Shown piece after piece: positions 43,864 to 53,407 of a DNA stretch of 64,000 nt. The translations under genes and the position numbers were made by a program. Each line of letters starts with the position of its first letter. Within the stretch, counting starts at the first letter, position 1. Under the pieces are notes generated by a model. The model worked only from the letters and a program-made list of their open reading frames with translations, did not search any database and was not told where the DNA came from. Origin of the DNA: Paludibacter sp. (lineage in GTDB: Bacteria; Bacteroidota; Bacteroidia; Bacteroidales; Paludibacteraceae); the NCBI GenBank assembly GCA_028710415.1, contig JAQTUE010000004.1:124001-188000 (forward strand), given 5' to 3'.

Positions 43864-44275
43864 TTCGTTTGATTATTTGCTCAAACAGGTAATTGGCTTC
43901 TTCCAGAAAATCAGAAATGATAGCCAACACTTCCTGTGCGGTTTCGCTGTCATATGTATGGCTGGTTTTATTTCTTGCCAGACGGTAGTAAGTCCATTTA
44001 TCCCACGAATGCAGTAATAGTCCTTTCTCAGCCCCTTTTCGTATCAAATCCGGAAAACTCATCCGGTCAATATCTTCTATATTCGCTTCCATTTGTTCCA
44101 GGCATCTTTTCAACATTTTATGACAAAGCTCATAAGTGTATTCAAAAGCCTGAATACATGCATCTTCGTAAGCTTCCTTTGTCTCCTGTTGATGCTGGTC
44201 GGCTTGCGAAAGAAGTCGGTTATTGGTGGTCAATTTCTTTATAGCCTTTTGTAATGAGCTTAAGTCTATAGTCAT
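43856..44275 (-). CDS. HEPN-domain protein (HI0074-like, putative RNase toxin)
   Basis: 139-residue all-helical protein. RLARNKTSHTYD contains the RxxxxH motif of HEPN ribonucleases (RNKTSH) with a tyrosine two residues later, the AMPylated position in characterised HEPN-MNT pairs. FEYTYELCHKMLKRCLE and FLEEANYLFEQIIK are the conserved helices. It is translationally coupled to the MNT gene, 100 nt from the HicB-like gene and close to the CRISPR array. Confidence 0.88.
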   Translation of the reverse strand: MTIDLSSLQKAIKKLTTNNRLLSQADQHQQETKEAYEDACIQAFEYTYELCHKMLKRCLEQMEANIEDIDRMSFPDLIRKGAEKGLLLHSWDKWTYYRLARNKTSHTYDSETAQEVLAIISDFLEEANYLFEQIIKRNV

Positions 44276-44384
44276 AAATGTAAATTTAGGTTATTCCTGC
44301 TACTTATATCCTTTTTAGTCCTTAAATGATGCTGATAGTTTAATAAAATCTTAAGCTTGTCAAACACTGCAAATGTAGTAAAAT

Positions 44385-44789
44385 TTATGCAAAAGTAATT
44401 GACTTGAGTTCTTCGGCATACCGTTTTAAACCCTGTTCTATTCGGGCAGTTATTTTTTTACCGGGTTTTATTAATCCAAGTGCATATTGCCGCATCTGGC
44501 TTTCATTAATTCCCGAAATCCTGGCTAAACTGCTCTGATTGATGATTCCATTGTATCCTTCCACCAATGAAGGGATATCATGAAATACATATTCAAAATT
44601 ATAAGGCTCATTCATCCATGCCTTATGTTCTTCCGGATATAAACCTTCTATGTGGAATTTAAGTCCTTCGGCCAGGTCTTTTCTAAGTTTCTCCATGGAT
44701 TCACAGGCAATAACAAAACCATCTACATCAGGCAGGTGGGCGGAGATTCCTTTGCCGGCTTTGTATACGATCACTTTGAGTGTTTTCAT
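44385..44789 (-). CDS. Orphan HicB-like antitoxin with C-terminal HTH
   Basis: 134-residue protein: an N-terminal HicB-type partial RNase H fold (KVIVYKAGKGISAHLPDVDGFVIACESMEKLRKDLAEGLKFHIEGL) and a C-terminal helix-turn-helix (LARISGINESQMRQYALGLIKPGKKITARIEQGLKRYAEEL). No HicA toxin is adjacent, and the flanking 100 bp on either side cannot encode one. It may be a solitary regulator or a remnant of a pair. Confidence 0.8.
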   Translation of the reverse strand: MKTLKVIVYKAGKGISAHLPDVDGFVIACESMEKLRKDLAEGLKFHIEGLYPEEHKAWMNEPYNFEYVFHDIPSLVEGYNGIINQSSLARISGINESQMRQYALGLIKPGKKITARIEQGLKRYAEELKSITFA

Positions 44790-44891
44790 GAGTTTTGTTG
44801 AATTAGAATAATTGTTATTTCTATTTTAATTCAGAACAAAGGTAACATAATACGATCCTTTTTCAAATATAGCTTTTTCAATATTTGGAAG

Positions 44892-47373
44892 TTTAACAAT
44901 AGTAGAAATTAGAATTGTTGTTTAAACTCCCTCAATGCTGCAAAATCAATACTCTTATCTACAATAGTAGAAATTAGAATTTTTGTTTAAACACTTATAA
45001 TTACGCTTGTCCGCTGTCGTGATCTACAATAGTAGAAATTTGAATTGTTGTTTAAACGTAAAACGGCAAATGTCCGCTAATGTCCGATCTACAATAGTAG
45101 AAATTTGAATTGTTGTTTAAACGTTCGCCCAAGCGGATAGTGCCGACCTATCTACAATAGTAGAAATTTGAATTGTTGTTTAAACAAATCCTATTGGACG
45201 GCCATAATTATCATCTACAATAGTAGAAATTTGAATTGTTGTTTAAACATTGAATAACCCGTAATCTTACCTGAAATGATCTACAATAGTAGAAATTTGA
45301 ATTGTTGTTTAAACCTCATGGATACGAAATTGAGTCGCAGATATCTACAATAGTAGAAATTTGAATTGTTGTTTAAACAACGGAGAGTGGATCGAAAAGC
45401 GCATCGAATCTACAATAGTAGAAATTTAAATTGTTGTTTAAACCAACGACCGGGATAACGGACAACGACGCCATCTACAATAGTAGAAATTTGAATTGTT
45501 GTTTAAACGACATAGCAGCTATTGAGTACAGTTTTATCTACAATAGTAGAAATTTGAATTGTTGTTTAAACAAGGTCGGCATCGCTAAGGTTGGCACTTC
45601 ATCTACAATAGTAGAAATTTGAATTGTTGTTTAAACTTACACGGTTGCAGAAATCAACAGAAACTAATCTACAATAGTAGAAATTTGAATTGTTGTTTAA
45701 ACAAGGTTTCGGTGCAGGGTAAACGCTGCTATCTACAATAGTAGAAATTTGAATTGTTGTTTAAACAATTAGTGTGGGGTTTTGTTTTAGCAAAATCTAC
45801 AATAGTAGAAATTTGAATTGTTGTTTAAACAATTTAAGAAACTGTTTTTTCATATTCTTATCTACAATAGTAGAAATTTGAATTGTTGTTTAAACACATC
45901 ACCTGAAGGGTTAGCTTCGGTTATATCTACAATAGTAGAAATTTGAATTGTTGTTTAAACGTTAAAGTATTCTTTTTAGTGTAGTTTCATCTACAATAGT
46001 AGAAATTTGAATTGTTGTTTAAACTATACTCCGAAATAGTGTATTGACTCAATCTACAATAGTAGAAATTTGAATTGTTGTTTAAACTCAATTTTATCAT
46101 AAGTTAATTGAAGTTCATCTACAATAGTAGAAATTTGAATTGTTGTTTAAACCTAAAAGTGGTAATACAGCACTACGGAAGATCTACAATAGTAGAAATT
46201 TGAATTGTTGTTTAAACCTGCTCGGTTGGAAAATCAATGAATCGATCTACAATAGTAGAAATTTGAATTGTTGTTTAAACTCAACGCATTGCCTTTCCGT
46301 GCTTACATCTACAATAGTAGAAATTTGAATTGTTGTTTAAACCCCATGCACCTCATCAATGTTAGCAGAATCTACAATAGTAGAAATTTGAATTGTTGTT
46401 TAAACATAGTATCATCGTTAATAACGTTAAGTATATCTACAATAGTAGAAATTTGAATTGTTGTTTAAACTGGCGACTTGACCGATCCGGGAGAATTATC
46501 TACAATAGTAGAAATTTGAATTGTTGTTTAAACTTTTGGTATTGTTTCTGATAGTCAGTCATATATCTACAATAGTAGAAATTTGAATTGTTGTTTAAAC
46601 CCTACTGTACTTTCTATTATTTCTGCGTTATCTACAATAGTAGAAATTTGAATTGTTGTTTAAACTATAATCGATAAGATCGTTTTCAATATCTACAATA
46701 GTAGAAATTTGAATTGTTGTTTAAACTGACATAATTGCATGAGTGGCACGCCATTATCTACAATAGTAGAAATTTGAATTGTTGTTTAAACAATAAAATT
46801 CTCATAAGTATGACAGATACATCTACAATAGTAGAAATTTGAATTGTTGTTTAAACTCCATGATTGTTTGAGGTACCCCGCAAAATCTACAATAGTAGAA
46901 ATTTGAATTGTTGTTTAAACTCCCCTGAGCGCATTAAAAGCGACGTAAATCTACAATAGTAGAAATTTGAATTGTTGTTTAAACTTCAATTCGTCCATCT
47001 CGGTAAGATCGTTATCTACAATAGTAGAAATTTGAATTGTTGTTTAAACTTAATCTAACAGAGGAACAAAAACATAACATATCTACAATAGTAGAAATTT
47101 GAATTGTTGTTTAAACATAACAAACTCATTGAGGAAGGCGATAAATATCTACAATAGTAGAAATTTGAATTGTTGTTTAAACTTCAATATGCAGAAGGTT
47201 GGGAGGAAGATATCTACAATAGTAGAAATTTGAATTGTTGTTTAAACAGACAGGAATAAGACCGGATACAATGTATCTACAATAGTAGAAATTTGAATTG
47301 TTGTTTAAACCAGGGAATCGAGCCAACCAATAAGCCGATCTACAATAGTAGAAATTTGAATTGTTGTTTAAAC
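44892..47373 (-). CRISPR. Type V-A CRISPR array, 39 repeats and 38 spacers
   Basis: 36-bp repeats spaced by 25-31 bp (mean about 28) run without interruption. In crRNA sense (minus strand) the repeat starts GTTTAAAC and ends TTTCTACTATTGTAGAT, the Cas12a crRNA handle: stem UCUAC/GUAGA with tetraloop UAUU. The last repeats in transcription order (44892-44927 and 44957-44992) are degenerate, as expected at the leader-distal end; 45408-45443 has one substitution. All spacers appear different by eye. It follows cas2 on the same strand. Short frames in this region reading NSRNLNCCLN are translated repeats, not genes. Confidence 0.99.
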
Positions 47374-47556
47374 CCTATGCTAAATAACAATGGTACAAAA
47401 GTAGCTATTTTACGGGATTTTACAACAATCTATAAAAATATATCTTACCCTCCCCTAAAAATAAATATTTTGTATATTAATATGTCAAAGAACTATTAAT
47501 TATTAAGTTAGTTTGAATTACATAATCGTTCTAAAATATATAAAGACCTAGCTTTG
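47374..47556 (-). other. CRISPR leader region
   Basis: 183 AT-rich bp between cas2 and the first repeat, without coding potential. It contains a consensus promoter near the array end, and a small imperfect hairpin AGACCTAGCTTTGCTAAGT near 47543-47561 at the cas2 end. Being at the polarised, non-degenerate end of the array it is the expected site of spacer acquisition. Confidence 0.75.
47396..47426 (-). promoter_or_regulatory. Promoter of the CRISPR array
   Basis: Minus strand GTTG (47426-47423), a 19-nt spacer and TACTTTTG (47403-47396) fit the Bacteroidota consensus. The predicted start is about 15 nt before the first repeat (which begins at 47373 on the minus strand). This allows pre-crRNA synthesis independent of the cas operon. 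Confidence 0.7.
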
Positions 47557-47832
47557 CTAAGTAAAATAAAGTAATGATTTATCACGATGAATTGCATTTC
47601 CATACTTGATTGCTTCATGAAGATTGGTTTCAAAGATGAATACACTATCTCCTCCATCGAACTTTTTACCAAAGTCGGTTTCGATGATTACTTTAAGGTT
47701 ATCAAGAATTCGTTTTGAATTATTTATTTCGAATACGGAAAATTGCAACCGTATGCCACCATGTTTTATCAACATCTTCGAAAACTTAGTTCGTAACTTA
47801 TCATTTGAAATGTCGTAACTTACTACTAACAT
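47557..47832 (-). CDS. cas2: CRISPR-associated endoribonuclease/integration protein Cas2
   Basis: 91-residue ferredoxin-fold protein that bridges two Cas1 dimers during spacer integration. LVVSYDISNDKLRTKFSKML has the conserved first-strand aspartate (YDIS), followed by GGIRLQFSVFEI. Four nucleotides separate it from cas1. The array begins 183 nt downstream on the same strand. Confidence 0.95.
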   Translation of the reverse strand: MLVVSYDISNDKLRTKFSKMLIKHGGIRLQFSVFEINNSKRILDNLKVIIETDFGKKFDGGDSVFIFETNLHEAIKYGNAIHRDKSLLYFT

Positions 47833-47836
47833 GAAT

Positions 47837-48808
47837 TTATTTGATTAAAAATTGTGGATAATCGGATGTGTTTTTTCGTTGCATAAAACATCGATAATAA
47901 TCACGAATATATCTAAATACTTCGGCTTTCTGTTCGATCAAGACATCATAAAACATTTTAGTATAATCGCTATTTTTCTCCCGTTTGAGTATATATTCAT
48001 TTTTAATCAAATCAAAATCTTCTGTTTTGCATTGTTTAGTATTGAATGCTTTTCGCACTTGTTGATCGATTAAACATCGGAACGGTTCCATTAAATCGCA
48101 AATCAACGATTTTCGTTTAAACCAAAGCCTGTGATAAACACCCATATAAGGATCAAATCCGAAAAGGCGAACGAATGCTTCAATATAATTAAACAAAATA
48201 GTATAACCAATATCAAGCGTTACGTTTATAGGGTCGGTTTTAGCTCTCGGACAACGGGCTTTCCAAACCAGTAATTCAAAATATGCTCCAAAGAATGCTT
48301 TTGCTACCCTTCCCTCTAATCCCATTATTGTATCGTAATCAGTAGCATTTTGCACCATTTCAATTGCTCTTGGATAATGTTCTTTAGCTTTTTGGACATT
48401 TTCTGTTTTTAGTCGGGTCTTTTCTAATAATCGTAATTGATTTCTTATTTTATTGGCTACCAAAATTTTAGGTATTTGCAAATCAGTTTTATTTAATGCA
48501 TATTGCTTCTGCCGTAATAGAAAATTAGCTTCAGCAGTTACCGAAAAGAAAAATACAGGACGAAAGTTTGGTTTCATTACCACAATTGGAACTCCGTATT
48601 TAGTACATTTGTCTATCAATGCGGTAGTGACTGTAATATGCCCGATTACAAATAATGCCAGTATCTTTTGAAACGGCAACTTTGTGAGTGTTTTATTTCT
48701 CTCGGTATCTTCCAATAACAAGGCACCACTTTCCACCCGTAAGGCTTTGTTTTCAATGCAATTAATAACAAACACTGAACGATATTCGATGTCCTTAAGT
48801 GTAAACAT
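47837..48808 (-). CDS. cas1: CRISPR integrase Cas1
   Basis: Metal-dependent DNA integrase that inserts new spacers. 323 residues with an N-terminal beta domain and a helical catalytic domain. The catalytic residues are visible: E165 in GLEGRVAKAFF, H226 in GVYHRLWF and E241 in DLMEPFRCLID. Its start overlaps the end of cas4 by 14 nt, and cas2 follows by 4 nt, so adaptation genes are translated together. Confidence 0.97.
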   Translation of the reverse strand: MFTLKDIEYRSVFVINCIENKALRVESGALLLEDTERNKTLTKLPFQKILALFVIGHITVTTALIDKCTKYGVPIVVMKPNFRPVFFFSVTAEANFLLRQKQYALNKTDLQIPKILVANKIRNQLRLLEKTRLKTENVQKAKEHYPRAIEMVQNATDYDTIMGLEGRVAKAFFGAYFELLVWKARCPRAKTDPINVTLDIGYTILFNYIEAFVRLFGFDPYMGVYHRLWFKRKSLICDLMEPFRCLIDQQVRKAFNTKQCKTEDFDLIKNEYILKREKNSDYTKMFYDVLIEQKAEVFRYIRDYYRCFMQRKNTSDYPQFLIK

Positions 48809-49361
48809 TTTCTGTATCTGTTTTATCGCATAAATTGCAGTAGATACAATGTATGCATTTGTTTATATTTACTTGCAATGCTTGTGCAGGATCAAAATGC
48901 TTAAACCGAAGGATAAAGCTTCGTAATTCCGTTTTGTTTTCTTCAGTAGGAATAGCAATTGGATAAGATGTGTTAGTAGATATTGCATAAAAAGCAAGCT
49001 TTTCAATCTCGTAACCCATTTCCTTCATGCAAAAGTACTGCGCCCAAAGTTGATACAGTTGCCCTTGATATATGGTTTTGAGTTGATATTTTCTTTCAAT
49101 CAATAACTTTTCTTTTCCTTTATATAAATCAATTTTACCAATGATACCCAATTCATTGCTATACACTGACAAAGAAGTAATTTCATCTTTCCTGCTGCTA
49201 TACGTCTTTTCATCAATGGCAGTATGAGCCGCCTTACCCTGTGTTTGAGGAGTCGCATGTACTAACTCTTCTTCAGCACCCATATACACATTGTGCAAAT
49301 AAATTGAATAGGGGCAGAAGATAAAATCATTTAGGGTTGAAATACTAATGTATTCTTCCAT
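48795..49361 (-). CDS. cas4: CRISPR-associated exonuclease Cas4
   Basis: RecB-type nuclease that trims and selects PAM-containing prespacers. Starting at MEEYISISTLNDFIFCPYSI gives 188 residues and a 31-nt overlap with cas12a; the earlier ATG at 49400 is possible but adds 13 atypical residues. FCPYSIYLHN and the C-terminal CIHCIYCNLC supply the four iron-sulfur cysteines. GIIGKIDLYKGKEKLLIERKYQ is the catalytic D...ExK block, and QGQLYQLWAQY the QxxxY motif. All active-site residues are present. Confidence 0.95.
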   Translation of the reverse strand: MEEYISISTLNDFIFCPYSIYLHNVYMGAEEELVHATPQTQGKAAHTAIDEKTYSSRKDEITSLSVYSNELGIIGKIDLYKGKEKLLIERKYQLKTIYQGQLYQLWAQYFCMKEMGYEIEKLAFYAISTNTSYPIAIPTEENKTELRSFILRFKHFDPAQALQVNINKCIHCIYCNLCDKTDTENVYT

Positions 49362-52300
49362 TTTTCTTCTGATTTCATTGATTGTGCAAAATCCAACCAT
49401 TCTTTGTTACTAATCGCGAGTTTTAGTTTTTTCAAATCTTCTGCTTGTTTAATTTGCTCCACTATCCACATCCCTTTTCTGGCAATGTTATAAGCTCCAT
49501 TGGCATCGGCGTTTTGTGGTAATATTGTTGTTGCAGTACGGCTATCATAAAAATGACCTTTTTCATTCACTACAGGTGAAATCAGGTAATCAATATCTGT
49601 TCCGTTTATGCTGTTTCGCATTTGTAAGGTAAGCTTCAATAAATGCAGCAACCGTTCATAAAAAGACTTTTCAGTTTGCCTAATAATCAATTCCTTTAGT
49701 CCTGTATGCTTGTAATCAATGCCGTATTGTTCAAATAGGTTGATAAGTTCATCAGTCAGTACTAATTCACGATTGTCCCATTGGCTGTTTTTAATTGGAT
49801 TCCTAAAAGTTTCTATTCTGGTTGCATTCGTGCAGAGTGTCCAGTTGGTTCTGGTACCATCTGCTCTCGTAGTAAATTTGGTGTAATCGAAACTGAATTC
49901 AAAATACCGCTTTGCCGAGTTGTAAACTATTGAATCGAATTTCCCGAAAAATGTCTTTGCTTTATCCACGTTTTCATACCTGGTATCAAACAGGTTTACA
50001 AATCCTGTTACCGGATCCATTTTACTGGTATTCCATGCCGGAACATAAAACAAGAAGCCGCTTTGTTTTCCCATTTTCTGGAAACTTTCAAACTTATTCG
50101 TAAACTGGTAAGCATGAAGCGTACCTCCTAACTCGGAAGCATTTGTCTTTTTATCTACAAGATAGTTCAGTTTGTCTATCAGCATTTTCTCAAACTTCTG
50201 ATACACCTGTTTTTCTACTTTTTGTCTGCCACGCATAAAACCCATGTTCAAGTCTTCGAGCACTACAATAGCATTGTATTCCACCATTAGTTCGGATATT
50301 TTATGGATTACCTGGCTCAAATATCCTTCTTTCAACTCTTTGATGGTTTCAATGGTTTTCCAGTTCTTGCGTGCATCGTCTCGGCTGCCTTCCCGGTTGT
50401 CTAATAACTTGTGATAATCGGTTTTGTATATTTTACCTTCGTATTCATTTACAATTTCATTCAGTGAGAACTGTTGTTTGATATTGCCTTTCGAATCAAT
50501 CAGTGTCAGATACAATAAATGCCTTTCTCCACGGTCGAGTCCAATAATATGGAGATCAGATGTTTTTTTCAGGAACTGGTTTACCTCCGGATTGATATTG
50601 TTTATTCCACGGGCTTTAAAGTTCATGGTGATAGGTACATGGAATTGAAACTTATCTACCGTGTAGCGTTTGTCTTTGATAATATCGTATTCAAACTTGC
50701 TCTGCCTTTTGTCATTCAGCTCGTTTTTGTTATTTATGGCTTCATGGGCTTTGTGTACGATTATGTTTTCAGCTTTAATACTCGATTTACGGAAAAATAC
50801 TTCTGCTTGTCCGTTCAGTTTATAGACAACATCTTTCAGGTTATCCCCATCGAAAAGCATTTTCCAATAGAGTGTATGCAGGTTTGGCGTTCCCTTGCTG
50901 TTGGGTGAAAAGTCTTTGTTGTACAATTGGAAAAAGTATAGTTTACCTTCTTCAACCATTTGAGCAATGTAAGTTTCAGGTATTCCCTTGAACGTTATTT
51001 TATATCCTTGTTGTTCTACTTCCCTGTAAAATCCGCTTAAATCTTCATACTTGCCGGTATCCGAGAATTGAAACCCGAATTGTTTCCAATCTTCATGTTT
51101 GTTTATGGACGATTTAAAGAAGTTGATCAAATCGTGGCAATGATTAATATTAAATTTATCTCCTTTTTTATGAGTCTCATTTTTGTAATTCTCCATCAAT
51201 TCAACACTTGGCTTAAACTCACCGATCCTTGAATTGGAAAAGAATACTTTTGGAAGCATTTTATTTGCACCGGGCAGCAGTTTATATTCCATTTTCTCAT
51301 AGCAGGATTCAGAACTTATTTCAAAGTCCCTTTTAAAGATCTTGTTATACTTTTTATTCATGATTCCAAGATAATACAACCCATCCTTGCGGAATATAAT
51401 ACTGGCATTATCCGACTCCTTATTTACATCCCAACCGTCCAGTAAGGTAGAATTTTCGAAATTCAGTTTCATTTTATCTGTGGAGTAAGGCTTGCGGGTC
51501 ATGTAATTACGCACCTTGTTGTAAAGAGGTGTAATCTGGTCAAGTGTTATCCACAATGCTGTAAACTCACCATAAAATCGTTCGTCTTTTTCTGCTTCAT
51601 TTCCTTTGCCCAATAACGGCTTGATAAACCATTGAATGGCTTTAATACTGTCGAGCAATTCTTTGATTTTATCTACATTCGGTTGGTCCTGTGCCAGTTT
51701 AAGATCGGGTGAATATGGATTATTCAGCAAGTCATTTATCGTGCTGTAATTAGTTTCAAGCTGTAAATACAAATTATCCGGTTCACCTGCATTTTCAACC
51801 GGTATCCTGAAATACTCTTCTACTTTTTTATGATAGGCATTATCCATTAGTAATAAACAATCATTTAAATATCCGATAGAATAGCTATCCTGATTGTTGA
51901 AATACTTCTTTTGTTCATCTTCGTATTTTTCGGTACCAATCTTAGCTTTTCCTTTATAATTAAGTTCATACCATCTGTTTAATGCTTTCTGAAAAATTCC
52001 CCAATCCCCGAATATCTTTTGCGAAATATCCGTCAGGCTTACATCATTCCTGATATATATTTTAGCTAAATCATAGTCATTCAGGTTCTGTAGAAGCTCT
52101 TTTAAGGAGCGTTCGCCTTCCATTATTTTATTTAAAACCTGATTGTCAATTTCCTGATAAAACTTTTCAATGCTTTCCAATACTTCGGTATCATCAGCAA
52201 ACTCTTCAGGGATAAACGATACTGACGATCGGTCACTCAATATCTGTTTGAAAAGAGGCTTAAGTTTGGGTATCCTGTTTTCTTTCTTGGCTGTCTGATT

Positions 52301-53101
52301 GTATAAATTGATATATTCATTCAATCCTTTTACTTTTACTTTCCCTTCTTCGGGAGTATATCCACCTATCAGGTGATTGTATTTATCTATGCCAGTCTGA
52401 GTCAATGTTTCGTTAAAGTAATCCAGTGTAAAAACATCTTCTACAGCCAGCACTTGTATGATAGGACCTAATTCATTATCCGAAAGTATTGTTTGAAATT
52501 TATCTTTAACAGGTGAGTTTTGGACTTTTTCAAATGCCCGCATGTTATCAATAAACTTAGGCAGGTTTTGATGGATTAGTCGGTATGAAATAGCAGTCGA
52601 TTTATCTTCAGCTGAATACATGTTTTTTCTGTTCTCATGAAATCCGGTGAAGTAAGTTGTGAAGCTATTAAATTCCTCAATTAATTCTCTTTCTTCAGAA
52701 GTATGGACAAAAGTTTTTAAATCTTCTTTTATCAACTCTTTGGCAAACAGATTTTTAAAACTTTCCTGCTTTGTAAACCGATCTGCCAATTGTTTCCTTA
52801 ACCTTGATTGTATCTCTTCAAACTTCTTTTTTTCATCATCATTTCTCTTCAATATCTGATAATACAGATAATAATCTTCCAATGAAATTAATTTAAAATC
52901 TTCCAGTGCATTTGTGATAAATGCTTTATGATATTCGTCAATAATTTTCTTGACTATAATGTAACTTTCAGCCCTGTGTTCATCCTGTTCCAGTAATCCG
53001 TTAGTCTGTATGTATTCTAACGTCCTGCCTTGTGGTATTAATTCAAAACGAAGTGTCTTAGAAAGTGGATAAAGTCCTGTAAAATCAGTGAGTTTTTTCA
53101 T
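49331..53101 (-). CDS. cas12a: Cas12a (Cpf1), RNA-guided DNA nuclease
   Basis: 1256-residue type V-A effector. It processes its own pre-crRNA and cleaves T-rich-PAM DNA. The RuvC triad is intact: D856 (IIGLDRGERH), E949 (VVLEDLNMGF) and D1199 (PQNADANGAY), with the Nuc-lobe arginine R1162 (LQMRNS) 37 residues before the third acid, as in AsCas12a. The crRNA-processing residues correspond to H783, K792 and K809 with the same spacing as H843/K852/K869 of the Francisella enzyme. KMLPKVFF carries the PAM-contacting lysine. The N-terminus TDFTGLYPLSKTLRFELIP is the family start. First gene of cas12a-cas4-cas1-cas2, all overlapping or closely spaced. Confidence 0.99.
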   Translation of the reverse strand: MKKLTDFTGLYPLSKTLRFELIPQGRTLEYIQTNGLLEQDEHRAESYIIVKKIIDEYHKAFITNALEDFKLISLEDYYLYYQILKRNDDEKKKFEEIQSRLRKQLADRFTKQESFKNLFAKELIKEDLKTFVHTSEERELIEEFNSFTTYFTGFHENRKNMYSAEDKSTAISYRLIHQNLPKFIDNMRAFEKVQNSPVKDKFQTILSDNELGPIIQVLAVEDVFTLDYFNETLTQTGIDKYNHLIGGYTPEEGKVKVKGLNEYINLYNQTAKKENRIPKLKPLFKQILSDRSSVSFIPEEFADDTEVLESIEKFYQEIDNQVLNKIMEGERSLKELLQNLNDYDLAKIYIRNDVSLTDISQKIFGDWGIFQKALNRWYELNYKGKAKIGTEKYEDEQKKYFNNQDSYSIGYLNDCLLLMDNAYHKKVEEYFRIPVENAGEPDNLYLQLETNYSTINDLLNNPYSPDLKLAQDQPNVDKIKELLDSIKAIQWFIKPLLGKGNEAEKDERFYGEFTALWITLDQITPLYNKVRNYMTRKPYSTDKMKLNFENSTLLDGWDVNKESDNASIIFRKDGLYYLGIMNKKYNKIFKRDFEISSESCYEKMEYKLLPGANKMLPKVFFSNSRIGEFKPSVELMENYKNETHKKGDKFNINHCHDLINFFKSSINKHEDWKQFGFQFSDTGKYEDLSGFYREVEQQGYKITFKGIPETYIAQMVEEGKLYFFQLYNKDFSPNSKGTPNLHTLYWKMLFDGDNLKDVVYKLNGQAEVFFRKSSIKAENIIVHKAHEAINNKNELNDKRQSKFEYDIIKDKRYTVDKFQFHVPITMNFKARGINNINPEVNQFLKKTSDLHIIGLDRGERHLLYLTLIDSKGNIKQQFSLNEIVNEYEGKIYKTDYHKLLDNREGSRDDARKNWKTIETIKELKEGYLSQVIHKISELMVEYNAIVVLEDLNMGFMRGRQKVEKQVYQKFEKMLIDKLNYLVDKKTNASELGGTLHAYQFTNKFESFQKMGKQSGFLFYVPAWNTSKMDPVTGFVNLFDTRYENVDKAKTFFGKFDSIVYNSAKRYFEFSFDYTKFTTRADGTRTNWTLCTNATRIETFRNPIKNSQWDNRELVLTDELINLFEQYGIDYKHTGLKELIIRQTEKSFYERLLHLLKLTLQMRNSINGTDIDYLISPVVNEKGHFYDSRTATTILPQNADANGAYNIARKGMWIVEQIKQAEDLKKLKLAISNKEWLDFAQSMKSEEKWKNTLVFQP

Positions 53102-53138
53102 AATCTTCAGATATTAAATTTATTAAATTTATAACCCT

Positions 53139-53146
53139 CAAAGATA
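53139..53146 (-). promoter_or_regulatory. Putative -7 element for the cas operon
   Basis: Minus-strand TATCTTTG matches TAnnTTTG, 38 nt upstream of the cas12a ATG. No convincing -33 element lies at 17-21 nt, so this promoter may be weak or need activation. Confidence 0.45.
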
Positions 53147-53268
53147 TGAATTAACTTTTAACTTTACCTCTATTTTATAAGAAATATTTACAACTGGTTA
53201 CATTTTACAATTATCCTATAATCACACTGTTTTTTAGAATTGATGTTAATTCAATAATTCAATTGTAA

Positions 53269-53288
53269 AGACGCAAGGCTTTGCGTCT
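53269..53288. repeat. Dispersed AGACGCAAGGC hairpin
   Basis: Perfect 8-bp stem AGACGCAA/TTGCGTCT (53269-53276 with 53281-53288) with loop GGCT, extended by TAA/CTAC flanks. I recall this GTAAAGACGCAAGGCTTTG-type hairpin as a repeat common in bacterial intergenic DNA. Related AGAGAC hairpins occur at 13469 and 40867. Confidence 0.65.
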
Positions 53289-53350
53289 CTACCTGCAAAA
53301 TGGAAAAATATTATATCTATTGTTACTGCATGATTTATCTATACAAAAAA

Positions 53351-53380
53351 AACCGCCCGGATAATCTTATCCAAACGGTT
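53351..53380 (-). terminator. Terminator of the SnoaL-like lipoprotein gene
   Basis: Stem AACCG-(CCC)-GGATAA paired with TTATCC-(AAA)-CGGTT and, on the minus strand, an eight-T tract directly after. It is 28 nt beyond the stop at 53408. Confidence 0.88.
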
Positions 53381-53407
53381 TTCAACAGAGTAGGAGCATG
53401 TCACTCC

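Larger units (their letters stand above)
53102..53407. other. cas12a upstream region
   Basis: 306 bp containing the cas12a -7 element (53139-53146), a dispersed AAGACGCAA hairpin (53269-53288) and the terminator of the upstream lipoprotein gene (53351-53380). No coding frame is supported. Confidence 0.6.

Noticed and set aside
44790..44891. HicA toxin partner for the HicB-like gene
   Set aside because: The 100 bp on this side and the gap on the other side cannot encode a HicA of about 60-80 residues.
45431..47499. Several short plus-strand frames encoding repeated NSRNLNCCLN peptides
   Set aside because: They are translations of the CRISPR repeats, whose length plus spacer keeps frames open by chance; direction is opposite to crRNA and cas genes.
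53102..53407. tracrRNA or scoutRNA near cas12a
   Set aside because: No stretch complementary to the repeat was found, and Cas12a does not need one.
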